64,000 bases of DNA from Ustilago trichophora. Lineage: Eukaryota > Basidiomycota > Ustilaginomycetes > Ustilaginales > Ustilaginaceae. The position numbers and the translations under genes are program-made. Each line of letters opens with the position of its first letter. Within the stretch, counting starts at the first letter, position 1. The stretch is from positions 496,001-560,000 of the forward strand of contig OOIN01000027.1 of NCBI GenBank assembly GCA_900323505.1. The letters run 5' to 3'. The notes under the pieces are model-generated. The model worked only from the letters and a program-made list of their open reading frames with translations, had not been told where the DNA came from and did no database searches. Positions 29,409-39,224 of this stretch are shown piece after piece.

Positions 29409-30029
29409 CTAGAAGTGCAAAATATTGTTGTGAAAAAGGTTGTATAGGTCGTGCGTTACAGGACCACCATTTGCCCCATCCGCACCGAGGAGCCGCTGCA
29501 TGAAGATGTTCCTATTCTCAACGTCGAAACTGATATCGAAGTTGTGAAAGTCAATGTCACGGCCATTATAGGGGTAGGCTATTCTCCGAGGCCGGACAGT
29601 GATAAGAACTGTGTGAATGCGTCTGGGATTTTGAAGCACGTCGTCAAGCGGAAAGACATACAGATGACCACCACCTTCTGATGCCAGATAGAGGAGATGC
29701 TTCGACAGGAACTTTTGCTGTAGTTGCAAGCGTACGGTCTCGGCCGTTGCTTCGTGCTGCGCAGGTGGCATATCTACGATTGCCATATTGCGAGGTTCAG
29801 CGCCTAGATCATTGAGGTTCTGAGTGAGTACGCTCACTAGCTGGTTCTGCCTGTCCGGACTGAGGCGGCTAACCGTCAGTGAGGGAATGGGATTCTCATC
29901 GTTCCAGTTGGGTTGCATTGGTTCCGCCGTGGAGGAAGCTGAAATCCAGCAGTGCAAAAGCGCAACTGCACAGATGAGCGCAAAGCACTTGATCGCAAGC
30001 TGGCTCGCGGCGAAAGGATGGGTAGACAT
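29409..30029 (-). CDS. secreted array protein, block C (divergent)
   Basis: 206 residues from the ATG at 30029; an upstream in-frame ATG at 30092 is rejected because the TATA-like box at 30094-30101 would touch it. The signal covers residues 1-32 with a long hydrophobic core (F-A-L-I-C-A-V-A-L-L). The domain has H-L-L-Y-L-A-S-E near 106-113, L-Y-V-F-P-L near 118-123, I-H-T-V-L-I-T-V near 132-139, V-E-N-R-N-I-F in place of I-Q-D-R-N, and ends L-Y-N-L-F-H-N-N. No cysteine follows the signal. Function unknown. Confidence 0.84.
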   Translation of the reverse strand: MSTHPFAASQLAIKCFALICAVALLHCWISASSTAEPMQPNWNDENPIPSLTVSRLSPDRQNQLVSVLTQNLNDLGAEPRNMAIVDMPPAQHEATAETVRLQLQQKFLSKHLLYLASEGGGHLYVFPLDDVLQNPRRIHTVLITVRPRRIAYPYNGRDIDFHNFDISFDVENRNIFMQRLLGADGANGGPVTHDLYNLFHNNILHF

Positions 30030-30931
30030 GACTACAGTGGCCAAAGGATGAGGTTTCTGATTGCGGGGATTTTTGGACCGACTCAAAGTCAAGCTTTATA
30101 CATTAGTCTCACCGGTAAAAGAGTAGGGGCAGAAATCATCCTTGCCGTCTTCTCCATCATGCATTAGCTCGGATTTCGGAAACAGAGTTGGTGGGAGACG
30201 GCAACGCTAGTCGGGCAAGAGAATACTTCATCCCCACCTGTACTAGCAACTTCCATTGATTCTTAGCTGGGTGCATACCCCTGATCCACGCTGCGCGTCT
30301 CGCACCAGTTGTGCTTGACCCTTTTCCTGCGCTAGAGCGAAGCTCCTACGTCAGGCAACGAGCCTGTTTTAGCTCCAGGCTTCTCTGCCCTCGCAGAAGT
30401 CATTACTGTCCCACCATGCTCAAAGCGAGCATTGCTCCAGTCAAAAATTCGCATTGACATGGGTAAAGCGAGGCCAGAGCAACGATACTCGTCACGCAAA
30501 CGCAACAGGCCTCATCAAGTCTTCCATGCTGTTGCTTTGTGATTGCATAGCTGGTAACTTCTCACACACAGCATGAAGTCGTGGGAATGGCCACGAAAGA
30601 GCGCGCAGTATCCTTTTCCGTGGGAGGATTGAGCTCAAGACTCGAGCAACCTCAACGACAAATTTTCCTTGCATTTGCATGGAGCGAGCCACCGGTTGTG
30701 GGCTACAAGAACCCCAAGCATGAGTAACGTACTGTACTGTACTGCACGGTGTCACAGCTACACCTCTACTCTTCGGCACAGCTTACCACCACCCGTGGGA
30801 TCGTTCTCACTAACCCTTGATACTAATGCTGTTACGCACACCCATCACAGTCTCAATATATCACCTAAAGAACAGTATCTCCTTAGCAAAGGGAGGGCGC
30901 TACACAACTTCAGGTTGACTAACGACTTGCT
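30030..30931. other. intergenic, no gene seen
   Basis: About 900 bp. Apart from the TATA-like box, no gene or repeat is recognised. A small TACTGTACTGTACTG run is at about 30730-30745. Confidence 0.5.
30094..30101 (-). promoter_or_regulatory. TATA-like box
   Basis: GTATAAAG on the minus strand, 65 bp before the ATG at 30029. Confidence 0.5.
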
Positions 30932-31714
30932 TCATATCACAGCATGACGTATAGGGAAAAGCGGGAGCATACGAGTCGGATGCACATCTGCAGAAACTTC
31001 AAGCAGAGACTTGCTGTACTTCGATTGTTCCAGTTCGCCTTGAAACTTGTCCATGTCAGCACCAGTCAGCTTGGCATAACCGTGGAGCCCCAGCTCCAAC
31101 GGCTCGCTGTGGCTCCATTTCGCGGGGACCGAGATGAGTAACATCGAGGGAACTTCAGCACCAAAGAGATCGTGAGTATGCGCATTCATCAGGCCGATGC
31201 GCTGAAGCCATTGATACCGAACGTCGTCGGCTTTGATCGTGATTGGTGTCATGTAAAAGTCTCTCAGAGGGCCGCCGATTCCTTGACTTCCAACGTAGTA
31301 AAGGCTCTTGCTCTTGAAGCGATCCTGCAAGTAAAACTTGACCATGCGCGTTGCTTCGGGTCCCAAGTGCACATTCTCATTGAGTGGCGCGGGAATCAAG
31401 CTTGGCGGGGGCTGCAGAGGCCACTGCTGTATTTCGTTGAGGAATGTGTCAAAGAGCCAGTTGAGGTGCTTGGCCTGTTGTGGCATAGAGGTATGCAGAG
31501 TGAAGTGAGAGGCGATATCAAATGGTACCATCTGACGGGCTTGTGAGTTCGAAGGCTTTCCCGAGGACGAAGGTAACTGAAGAGGAGGTACATGCAATCC
31601 GAACGGCTGGCCGTTCATAGGCAAGGAGCTTGCTGTGCCGAAGAGACAAGCTGCCGCTGCCATTAGCATTGCGCTTCTTCGTGAGGCGCCTGAAAGCTTC
31701 ATGTTGTGAGACAA
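30932..31714 (-). CDS. secreted array protein, block D
   Basis: 260 residues (Met5 at 31702 is an alternative start). The signal runs to about residue 30 (A-A-A-A-C-L-F-G-T-A-S-S). The linker is moderately proline-rich. The domain has F-Y-L-Q-D-R-F near 126, S-L-Y-Y-V-G-S near 135-141, F-Y-M-T-P-I near 152, P-S-M-L-L-I-S-V-P near 188 and L-H-G-Y-A-K-L near 209-215. It ends in a basic, Pro-rich tail after the last helix, longer than in most members. No cysteine follows the signal. Family membership is by pattern; function unknown. Confidence 0.82.
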   Translation of the reverse strand: MSHNMKLSGASRRSAMLMAAAACLFGTASSLPMNGQPFGLHVPPLQLPSSSGKPSNSQARQMVPFDIASHFTLHTSMPQQAKHLNWLFDTFLNEIQQWPLQPPPSLIPAPLNENVHLGPEATRMVKFYLQDRFKSKSLYYVGSQGIGGPLRDFYMTPITIKADDVRYQWLQRIGLMNAHTHDLFGAEVPSMLLISVPAKWSHSEPLELGLHGYAKLTGADMDKFQGELEQSKYSKSLLEVSADVHPTRMLPLFPIRHAVI

Positions 31715-32192
31715 GGCATACCAAGCATGTTTCGGCCCAAGCTTGTTCGCGACAAGGGTTTATGTAGTGAAATGTGTCTCAAAATCGAGGTCGACAACCC
31801 CTTTCATCCATTGAACCATCTTGCATAGCACAAGGCAGATGCTTGGAGCGTAAAAGACTACAAGACGACAGGCTCGAGCAGGTCCGGCTACTATGGATCC
31901 CGGATCGTGTCACAGCTTGCCGACCGATTTTGCATAATGGTGGGCTGATCGAGTAGGGTTTGGCATGTCTGAGCGGACCTTTAGTCTCGCACATAATTGC
32001 AAAATGATATCTGTCGATCACAGCCAACTTTGGAACCCAATTTAAAAATTAGAATCGTGAATTATAATTGAAAGGGTTGAAAAAATTCGACCAAAATGCG
32101 AGGTCGAAAATTCAAAAAAAAAGAAAAAGGGGCTATACAATTTTTGGACCGGCAAGTGCCGGAATGCGTAGAGGAGGAAGAGAAAGAGGCGG
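31715..32192. other. intergenic, no gene seen
   Basis: About 480 bp. An AT-rich stretch lies at about 32030-32150, just downstream of the 32193 gene. No gene is seen. Confidence 0.5.
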
Positions 32193-32807
32193 CTACTCCG
32201 CAAAGCTATCCAGCACCTGCCTCAGGCTGAAGACATACCCTTGATTCCCACTATCCTGTATCATTTGAAAGAGCGGTAGACGAGTAGAGACTCTGGCCAC
32301 CCCATGCAGATCAAAGCGAGGATAGCTTTCTGGGCCATCAGTTTTGAAAGCAGTCATCAAGGCAATCTCATATGCGTGTAGCCTTTGCTGGGGCGCTTGA
32401 GCTTCTCCTCTGAGCTGAGAAGCTTTTTGAATTGGCATGGCTAGCGAGATACCTCCGATAGGGACGGTGGCAGGTCCAAGATAAATATACTTGAGGGTGT
32501 CGGGATCAGGACTGAGTTGACCTTGCACGGTCGATGCAATGTCGAGCAAAGCTTGACCGTTGGGTGCAAACGGCTTGTAATCGAGCTTTTGACGAGTGAG
32601 AGCTCGGCTGGCAGCCGACAAGTCGGACATTCGACTCTCGAAATGGTGAGGAGGCAGTCGTACTGCCTGTAGCTGGATCGAGGACGGTCGACGAAATGGA
32701 GCTGCCGCCGCTGTCGACGGTTCACCCCTCTCCGAAGCTCTGAAAGTCGGCGACGCGATACACCCAGATAGCTGAAGTATGATAAGGGAAATACGAAATG
32801 CCTGCAT
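32193..32807 (-). CDS. secreted array protein, block D
   Basis: 204 residues from the ATG at 32807, the Met that opens the signal M-Q-A-F-R-I-S-L-I-I-L-Q-L. Further in-frame ATGs at 32837 and 32951 would add a Ser-rich, charged stretch. The domain has D-T-L-K-Y-I-Y-L-G-P near 113-122, I-S-L-A-M-P-I near 128-134, Y-E-I-A-L-M-T-A near 154-161, F-D-L-H-G-V-A-R-V near 172-180 and ends F-S-L-R-Q-V-L-D-S-F. The only cysteine is at the end of the signal. Function unknown. Confidence 0.82.
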   Translation of the reverse strand: MQAFRISLIILQLSGCIASPTFRASERGEPSTAAAAPFRRPSSIQLQAVRLPPHHFESRMSDLSAASRALTRQKLDYKPFAPNGQALLDIASTVQGQLSPDPDTLKYIYLGPATVPIGGISLAMPIQKASQLRGEAQAPQQRLHAYEIALMTAFKTDGPESYPRFDLHGVARVSTRLPLFQMIQDSGNQGYVFSLRQVLDSFAE

Positions 32808-33222
32808 AGCTCTTGCTCGCTGTAGAACGAGAATCATCTTGAGGCTAGTAAAGAACCGAATAAACAGCTGGCGGCTTCCGCTCTTCGATGATGAGCTGGA
32901 ACGATCAATCGCCGGAATCGAGGATGTAAAGAAGTGAGTAGCAAAGGTCACTCGCGAAGGCTGACTGGCAGTATTTGTGAGTAGAGCTGTTGGCCGCGTT
33001 TCTAAGATGTTGTGCGCTCATTGGTGGGGCCGATCTCGCACTCATCGGTCCTCAAGCCAGCTAAACTTGTCACAGCCCATTCGCACAGCTAAAACGTTGT
33101 GGCGTCGAGCGGTGAATGCATTCGAAGGGATCATCGGTCCGATAGAGGAACAAGGGTTGGCTGGTCAGGTGGGGCAAAGTCACTAAGCTGTGAAGCGGAG
33201 TGTTGTTCAGATGAGGCGATCT
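32808..33222. other. intergenic, no gene seen
   Basis: About 415 bp upstream of the 32193-32807 gene. Nothing is recognised. Confidence 0.5.
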
Positions 33223-33834
33223 TCATTTAAATACGTGAATGAAGGGGCTGGATGTCCAGTCGAGCTTCGGAAATAAGGTTCCCAGCGATGTGATCTGACT
33301 CGCTCCGCTTTCCCTTAAAAAAGCAATGGAACTTGCCAAGTCATCCGGATGGACGCCCACAACGTGACTAAAGCCGGTGATCTTCAGCCCGCCCGATGCG
33401 TCTTTCATGATGATAGCAAGTGTGGTTCCAGGTCCGCCTTGACCGTGTGGATAGCGCAAGGGGAGTGCCAAAACCTGTTTCGACCATGGGAACCATGCCT
33501 GCGAGACTGTCACTAGTGGCAAATCTTTGCCAAAGGCGAGCATCTCGCTGCGGATCGAATTGGCCACGGATGGCTCTTGCTGTAGAATGATGAGATTGTT
33601 GCGGTGAGGCGTGGCTTGAAAAGGTAAAAGGAGGTGGCTGAATCGCTGATTGAGTTCATCGGTGTGACGCACAAGAAGAGGATCGGAAGGCGGAGCTGTA
33701 GCTTGCTCAATGTACAAGGTACGAGTCAAGGGATTCGGATGTTTCCGGTGAGATTGGTCAGCTATTGCGAAAGCAGTAACCAAGGTGAAAGCATACCATA
33801 GGCTCCACCAAATTCCTGTTTGTCGATCCGTCAT
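33223..33834 (-). CDS. secreted array protein, block D (strongly divergent)
   Basis: 203 residues. The signal is residues 1-25 with an unusual W-W-S-L-W-Y-A-F core. The domain keeps only the outline: R-N-N-L-I-I-L-Q near 78-85, V-L-A-L-P-L near 119-124, T-T-L-A-I-I-M-K near 135-142, L-K-I-T-G-F-S-H-V near 148-156 and S-L-G-T-L-F near 183-188. There is no cysteine. A 46-T tract lies 87-132 bp upstream. It is placed in the array because of strand, signal, length and strand spacing; it could also be an independent secreted protein. Confidence 0.75.
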   Translation of the reverse strand: MTDRQTGIWWSLWYAFTLVTAFAIADQSHRKHPNPLTRTLYIEQATAPPSDPLLVRHTDELNQRFSHLLLPFQATPHRNNLIILQQEPSVANSIRSEMLAFGKDLPLVTVSQAWFPWSKQVLALPLRYPHGQGGPGTTLAIIMKDASGGLKITGFSHVVGVHPDDLASSIAFLRESGASQITSLGTLFPKLDWTSSPFIHVFK

Positions 33835-33918
33835 AGCTCGTTGATTTGGAGTTGATCATGGACAGAGGAGAGAAGCATGCCCAGCTGACTCAGTTAAGAA
33901 TCCGGCTACTTGTTCCGG

Positions 33919-33966
<48 letters not shown>

Positions 33967-34361
33967 CCTTTCAATTTCGGCGGTCTAGGGGCAGGCAAGG
34001 GCTAAAATGCGGGAGAATTCCCGAGATGAAGTTGCAGACAGGCGGTACCGTGCAGAACTGTGCACTGTTTGGTGCGGTTCATGATTTAAGCAATCACTAC
34101 CGCGATGATGATGCCAGCTTGTCTTCGGTGGGCGGGCTGCAACTCTGTGATGAGATCGACCCACTCACGCCCTCTTGCGAGCGGAATCCGCCTAGAAGCT
34201 CATTGATTATTGTTGTCGTGATACAGTCAAGACAGAACGTCACGTTTGAGATGATAATGTCATGAACTAGGAGGAATTAAATTGGCGACACGGCTTTGAT
34301 ACATGGCTGTCTTGGCTCGATGCCGCTTAGGCGGTGATAGAATCAGTGATAGCGAACACAG
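33835..34361. other. intergenic with poly-T tract
   Basis: About 530 bp. It holds the T46 tract; no gene is seen. Confidence 0.5.
33921..33966. repeat. poly-T tract (46)
   Basis: Forty-six T on the plus strand, 87-132 bp upstream of the ATG at 33834. Confidence 0.9.
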
Positions 34362-35096
34362 CTAGGGGAGGAGAAGGCGAGCTTTGTTCACGTAGACCGG
34401 TCGCTCCAACACAGATTTCAGCTTCTGCATCGGCTCTGGATTTGGCGCTGGACCCGAGCGATGGTAATCAGGGTGCACGTATACGGGTAGCATACGTGAC
34501 AGTCCGTTCTCGGGAGTCTTAGGGACGATGTTCCTGATGAGAGCATCCAGTTCATTTGCGGCAAAGTCCCTCTTGAGGCTTTCGTCGAACTTACTTGCGT
34601 CCAGCTTTTCGACATAGGCAAAGTTGTGGAGTTGCATTTTCTCGTTCAATGATCGCCAGTGCTTGGGAGACGAAACAAAGGCAACATTGTACTCTCCTTC
34701 AGGGGCGCCGCCCAGAAACATGGCATGGACTTTACGCTTTTTGTCTGGAGTCAAATCGAGAAACAGCAGATTCTTATCTTTGCGTTGCTGAAGGAGCTGG
34801 CGTTGCACCATCTCGACCTGCTCCCGGACAAACTTTACACTTTTGTGCTCAGCGTAAGCGCGCGGAGTCGGATCCATGTTCCAGTCCTTCAATCGGGAGT
34901 TCAGCGTCTGTGTGTACGCTGCTGTACCAAACCTTCCCTCGAAGCCATCTTCGAGATGGACCATTGGACCTTTCAGGTCGACAGATGGGGAATTGCCTTC
35001 CGGAGGACCGTTGCCGATGCCTGTAACCCTGTGCAAAGGTTGAGATGACAGCAGACCGATAAGGAATACCACGCTTGCGAGGGCTCTTCGCATCAT
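34362..35096 (-). CDS. secreted array protein, block E
   Basis: 244 residues (Met1 or Met2). The signal is residues 1-19 or slightly longer (A-S-V-V-F-L-I-G-L-L-S-S). The domain has V-R-E-Q-V-E-M-V-Q-R-Q-L near 90-101, K-N-L-L-F-L-D-L-T-P-D-K-K-R near 107-120, V-H-A-M-F-L near 122-127, Y-N-V-A-F-V near 135, L-H-N-F-A-Y-V-E near 156-163, followed by a long basic, Pro-rich tail ending L-L-L-P. There is no cysteine. It opens block E, whose members share the A-x-D-K-(K/R)-R-Q type motif before the first strand. Function unknown. Confidence 0.82.
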   Translation of the reverse strand: MMRRALASVVFLIGLLSSQPLHRVTGIGNGPPEGNSPSVDLKGPMVHLEDGFEGRFGTAAYTQTLNSRLKDWNMDPTPRAYAEHKSVKFVREQVEMVQRQLLQQRKDKNLLFLDLTPDKKRKVHAMFLGGAPEGEYNVAFVSSPKHWRSLNEKMQLHNFAYVEKLDASKFDESLKRDFAANELDALIRNIVPKTPENGLSRMLPVYVHPDYHRSGPAPNPEPMQKLKSVLERPVYVNKARLLLP

Positions 35097-37025
35097 TCTG
35101 GGAAGTCTGGGTGAGAGAAGACAGTGAGAGGCAGAAGTGAGAAGGATGTAGAGCTGGAAGCGTGAGTAGTAGAAGAGAGGAGAGGAAGCCTGGGGATTAT
35201 AAGACTAGAGTGGTTTGTCCAAAATGGTATCCTCTGTCTTGGAGGCAGCCTTTTTATGCTTTTTTGGGATGTTTGGTTTGTCCCGTATCACCCGGTGAGA
35301 CGAGCACCTACTGCTGCAGCGGATAGTTGGCTGTTTCGAGCGAAGTATCCGGTAATTTCACGGTGTACAGCCCTCACATAGCGCAGCAAGGCCCGTCTCT
35401 CTTTTCCGGTGTGCTTTGTCTTTCCTTAGTACCTGTCTAGTGAGCGGTCAGTGGCTCCCGAGACAGGTATGTTCAAGCCACGATCCTCCGGACCGATCGA
35501 TTTCGCCCAGAAAACAACTCTGCAATGCACCACCAGGACACACTCCGGATGTGAAGAGCCCCCACAGGCAGCTGCAGCGGAGGCCGATGCCATCAAATCC
35601 CGTTGTCGACATTGCGGTGGTTTCGGCACGATGGGAAAGTATCTGTGTTACTGTGGATCATGACCTTGCAGCAGGAGCTCTCAGAAGCGGCCTGGACCCA
35701 TTAGGGTCCAGCTTTTGCTGTCTTCAATGTCAGCGGCGGCCGCAATGGCCTAAGCCATCTCGGCAACTTGTCGGTCTTAGTTGGTAGAGACAATACGTTC
35801 GGCTTATCGTCAAGATGAAAGCATCGGTGACGAGCCAACAAGAAGAAAAGCCGACGACGACCTCGTGCTTTTGGCCTTTGTTCCCACACCACCTTTGAGC
35901 ATGACAACCACAAAGTCGGCTCATGAAGCGCATTCTTGGGTAGTCCCCATGTCCTGCACATCGGCAAATCCAAGCTAGCCAGCGACCGAAGCATCATCTT
36001 TTTACGCACTGTTGCTCAATTCGACGCACGCTTCTCGACATAAAACGTGCAACCGTCTCGCAATGGAAACGAAATCTAGACCCGAGAGAAGCGCGAACAC
36101 CAAGAAGAACCAACCGACCTACGTGGTCGACCACATGGCTTGTATCGGATTTCAGCTGCGACAACGTACTCCAAGATCGCAAGGCTGATGTCCACAGTTG
36201 TTCAGCAGCAAATTCACCGATGCGTGTTTCGGAAGCTCCCACTAACCCACTGATTGAGAAATTCAACAGCCATGAACAAATGAAAGCCAAGCCAAAGGCC
36301 ATTGATGTCCAGTTCAGCAGCGTTGTTTTGTGTCCTCTAAAAGCTGCGGGGTCGGTAGATATTCTCCCACGGCCAAATCACTAGTCGGGAAAAAAGTCGG
36401 GAGGCTTTTCTGGACGTGAGTAGACTCCTGCAGAGCTCGAGATGTTCTCGAGCAGCTTTAAATGACAACAAATTCTCACGAGGGTGGGGCCCCTATTGTG
36501 CAAATTCGCTTCAAGGTGAGAGAAAGCAGCTGTTGAGCTGCAGAATCATTTTCAGGGCTTCATTTTGTTGTCATAGGCGTTTTCTTGTCGATCCGGGTGT
36601 CACTACGTGGTCCTAGGGCATTTGATCTTCATCAGTCTCGAAGATCGGGCGACAACTCCTACATCATGGTCGCGTGAGAAAATGGCAAGCAAGCACATGG
36701 ATTGACAACATCTAGCTCTAGCTGGGTCAACATATAATGAAGCGATCATACGGAAGTGGCTTGAGAGATAGACACGCCCGAGAAAGAAGGACTAGAGCCG
36801 GGGCAAGCGGCATAGGAGTTCGACTGAGATGGACTGAGTTTGTAGGAAATGGAGGCAGAAGGGGCGAGACTACCGACTGGATCATCCGGAAAGCCGCTGC
36901 TAGTGCCAGTCCATATCAGAAGCAGGTTGCACGACGTCATCATAGTATCATAACTCCGAGAGCGAAGAGGTGTCGGCCATCAACAAATGCCGCCCCTTCC
37001 TGAGCGCATGTGCTCTACAGACTAG
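35097..37025. other. long intergenic stretch with a possible relic
   Basis: 1.9 kb. It holds the possible relic at 35701-36302. A 70-residue plus-strand frame at 35451-35663 ends with C-R-H-C-G-G-F-G and C-Y-C, but it has no other support. A TATA-like CTTATAAT on the minus strand near 35195 fits the gene at 34362-35096. Confidence 0.45.
35701..36302 (-). pseudogene. possible decayed or spliced secreted gene
   Basis: The frame from the ATG at 36302 begins with a good signal (M-A-F-G-L-A-F-I-C-S-W-L-L). It continues to G-R-L-V-L-L-G-V-R-A-S, which recalls the R-x-F-L-x-L-G strand of block F, and stops at 35994. A GTGCGT donor at 36009 and a TGCAG acceptor ending at 35954 would remove 56 bp and join in frame to an open stretch ending at 35701 (about 181 residues). 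The spliced tail does not resemble the array domain and has cysteines, so a decayed array gene is at least as likely as a real spliced gene. Confidence 0.3.
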
Positions 37026-37700
37026 TCAAGGTCGGAGAATGTGTCGCAGACTTTGAACAAGGCCTGAACTTCGTCCCAAAGACGGTAGCCTTGTATGTGC
37101 ATCGGGAGCGCCAGAGGCCTCGAGAAAGCCATAGAGCCCAACACGTAACTCCTTTCGAGGAGTACTCGCCCGTCCGTTGGGTGGCAGGTGCCTAATGCCA
37201 AGAATCGCAAATGTCTGCTTTTGCTCATTGCCGGCAATATTGGACATGCCCAATTTTCCAAAGTCGTCCCTGTCAAGCAGCATGGCATAGATCTTGGGTG
37301 GATCTTCCGTCCGAGACGGCGGCTCAGGATGATTGAGGCGAAGATACTGTCTTCTCTTGGGCCCGGCATCTACCATTTGCTTTCGAACAGCTCTTAGTAG
37401 GCCTTGTCTGTCGACGAAAGGCTTCACAGGTGCAACTACCGCGTCGGGATAAGTGAAGGATCTGAGGTTAAACTCTAGCTGTCTGGCGTCGGCCTGCCGA
37501 ACGTCATTGTCAACACGAAAGTAAGGTATGACCGCGGGAAGATCATCATTTGGCGAGTCACCGAGTGCAGGTTTGGAGGAAAAGATCTTGCCCGGTAGAT
37601 TGCCGTGCACGGCACATACGGGAGCAATGTGCAAGCCGACTACGTGCAGGTAGACTATGTAGGCGGGAATAGTAAGAGAGATGGTTTTGAGCCCAAACAT
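37026..37700 (-). CDS. secreted array protein, block E
   Basis: 224 residues from the ATG at 37700; an in-frame ATG at 37739 would add 13 polar residues before the signal. The hydrophobic signal is residues 1-31 and ends near V-C-A-V-H-G. The domain has V-R-K-Q-M-V near 107, K-R-R-Q-Y-L-R-L near 117-124, K-I-Y-A-M-L-L near 137-143, S-N-I-A-G-N near 152, K-Q-T-F-A-I-L-G near 159-166, V-G-L-Y-G-F-L-E near 184-191 and ends S-L-R-H-I-L-R-P. No cysteine follows the signal. The GCTATAAA box is about 101 bp upstream. Function unknown. Confidence 0.86.
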   Translation of the reverse strand: MFGLKTISLTIPAYIVYLHVVGLHIAPVCAVHGNLPGKIFSSKPALGDSPNDDLPAVIPYFRVDNDVRQADARQLEFNLRSFTYPDAVVAPVKPFVDRQGLLRAVRKQMVDAGPKRRQYLRLNHPEPPSRTEDPPKIYAMLLDRDDFGKLGMSNIAGNEQKQTFAILGIRHLPPNGRASTPRKELRVGLYGFLEASGAPDAHTRLPSLGRSSGLVQSLRHILRP

Positions 37701-38468
37701 GGCTGTATATAGCTTGCTGAGATCTTGAACGCGATTCAAAAAAATATGTATGAAGAAGATGTGACAAGACTGGCTGGTGTAAGGCTCGACTCGGATTGCC
37801 TTTATAGCCCTTGTTGCTTGCTATCCTTCACCCCCGACAACGCTACTTCTCGGCATTTGCCATTAACGACGCTTGTGGCATCATCAGGGGCATTGCTGCT
37901 GCATGTTAGAAAAGGATGGAGCGTGACACGTCCTCAATCTTGAGGTCGATCATGTGGGGCAGCTGCATGAGGTAAGCTTGGGGTAATCGAAGGAGCTCTT
38001 TCGTTGGAGCCTAGCACCGCATGTTGTTGCTGGACCCTTCCACCTTCACTTTCCGTTGTCCTGACACTCGGTATCGCATGTGACGGCGGCAGCATGACCT
38101 AATTCCCTGCTAATCCTGTGAATGGATTTCGGACGCATCTTGGAGCGCAACTCACAAGGAGGCTGAGCACTGCTTTCTTCACAACGATGCATGAATGAGA
38201 TGTTTCAAGCTGATTTGGCTCCTCGAGTACCGATCAAGCATATATTCGCCAAGCTCTACCTATCTACGAAGCCAGTGTAAGAGGACACCGATGGTGAAAC
38301 CTGCTATCTTTGAAGAGCGATCGGCTACACGGTCACAAATCCCAGCACCTTCAAAACGCAATGTTTTACACGAAAGTGTGAGCTTGGCCTCTTTATGAAG
38401 CGGCAGGCGAGGAAAAGTGACACCATTGCAAACTGGTTGGTACTGAGAGGAGTTTGACCATGCTGACG
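37701..38468. other. intergenic, no gene seen
   Basis: About 770 bp. Apart from the TATA-like box, nothing is recognised. Confidence 0.5.
37801..37808 (-). promoter_or_regulatory. TATA-like box
   Basis: GCTATAAA on the minus strand, 101 bp before the ATG at 37700. It supports that start. Confidence 0.5.
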
Positions 38469-39224
38469 TCAGTCCACAGGTATGTGCAAGCTAGTTGTGG
38501 CGGAGATACCGTGCATTCCCGAGACGATCTGCTCCATCAACGGATTTCGTACACTCAAAACATCATAGAGATTATGCACAATCCTACGTTGATCTACGAC
38601 CCGATCGAGCTCTTTGTGCAGATTTTCAACATTGCGTACTTCTCCAAAGCCATAGAGGCCCAGATGAGTTTGAAGCCGAGGGTCTGTCTGGCTTTTAGGC
38701 AACTGCAAGACTCCGAATATAGCAAAGGTCTGCATCTTGTTCCTGCCTGCCACGTTTTTAAGACCCAAGGGTTGAAAAGGGCTAGGAGATCGAAGCAGCA
38801 TCGCGTACATTCTATCTGGACCTCCAGGGTGCGAATTCTCGGAAGTGATTGGCAACGTGATATACTGCCGTTTGTCCGGCGGCGTGTTCGCCATTTGATT
38901 TCGTATGGCTGCTTGAAGTGAGACCATTGTGGTCAAGTCCGGCCTTTGCGGTGTACCCCAAGCATGTGCATATCCCACGTCTTTTAGGCGATTTGTAAGC
39001 TGCGTGACGTCGTTCGTAAGGATGTTCCTTTCGAGGTCTTTGTCCGCAAAGCCGGGAACGAGGAGTGTCGAGGGCAAGGATGGCGAAGGTTGCTTTGGCG
39101 CAGATGACTTTCCAAACAAGGTATTACCAGGCACAGCTTGGACCTGAGTACTTGTCAGAATCACGATGGAGATGCCGATCGCTAAGGATACGACGCCCGA
39201 AAGAAAGGTCCCGGGTGACTGCAT
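38469..39224 (-). CDS. secreted array protein, block E
   Basis: 251 residues from the ATG at 39224 (upstream in-frame ATG at 39275 rejected by alignment to the sister gene). The signal ends near T-Q-V-Q-A, followed by P-G-N-T-L-F-G-K. The domain has A-A-I-R-N-Q-M near 105, K-R-Q-Y-I-T-L near 117-123, D-R-M-Y-A-M-L-L near 135-142, K-N-V-A-G-R-N-K-M-Q-T-F-A-I-F-G-V near 155-171, H-L-G-L-Y-G-F-G-E near 188-196 and H-N-L-Y-D-V-L near 217-223, with an acyl-like hydrophobic tail. There is no cysteine. It is the sister of 39988-40746. Function unknown. Confidence 0.87.
   Translation of the reverse strand: MQSPGTFLSGVVSLAIGISIVILTSTQVQAVPGNTLFGKSSAPKQPSPSLPSTLLVPGFADKDLERNILTNDVTQLTNRLKDVGYAHAWGTPQRPDLTTMVSLQAAIRNQMANTPPDKRQYITLPITSENSHPGGPDRMYAMLLRSPSPFQPLGLKNVAGRNKMQTFAIFGVLQLPKSQTDPRLQTHLGLYGFGEVRNVENLHKELDRVVDQRRIVHNLYDVLSVRNPLMEQIVSGMHGISATTSLHIPVD

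Noticed and set aside
35451..35663. Plus-strand frame with C-R-H-C-G-G-F-G and C-Y-C, zinc-binding-like
   Set aside because: Only 70 codons, no neighbours or motif order of a known zinc protein; chance is likely.
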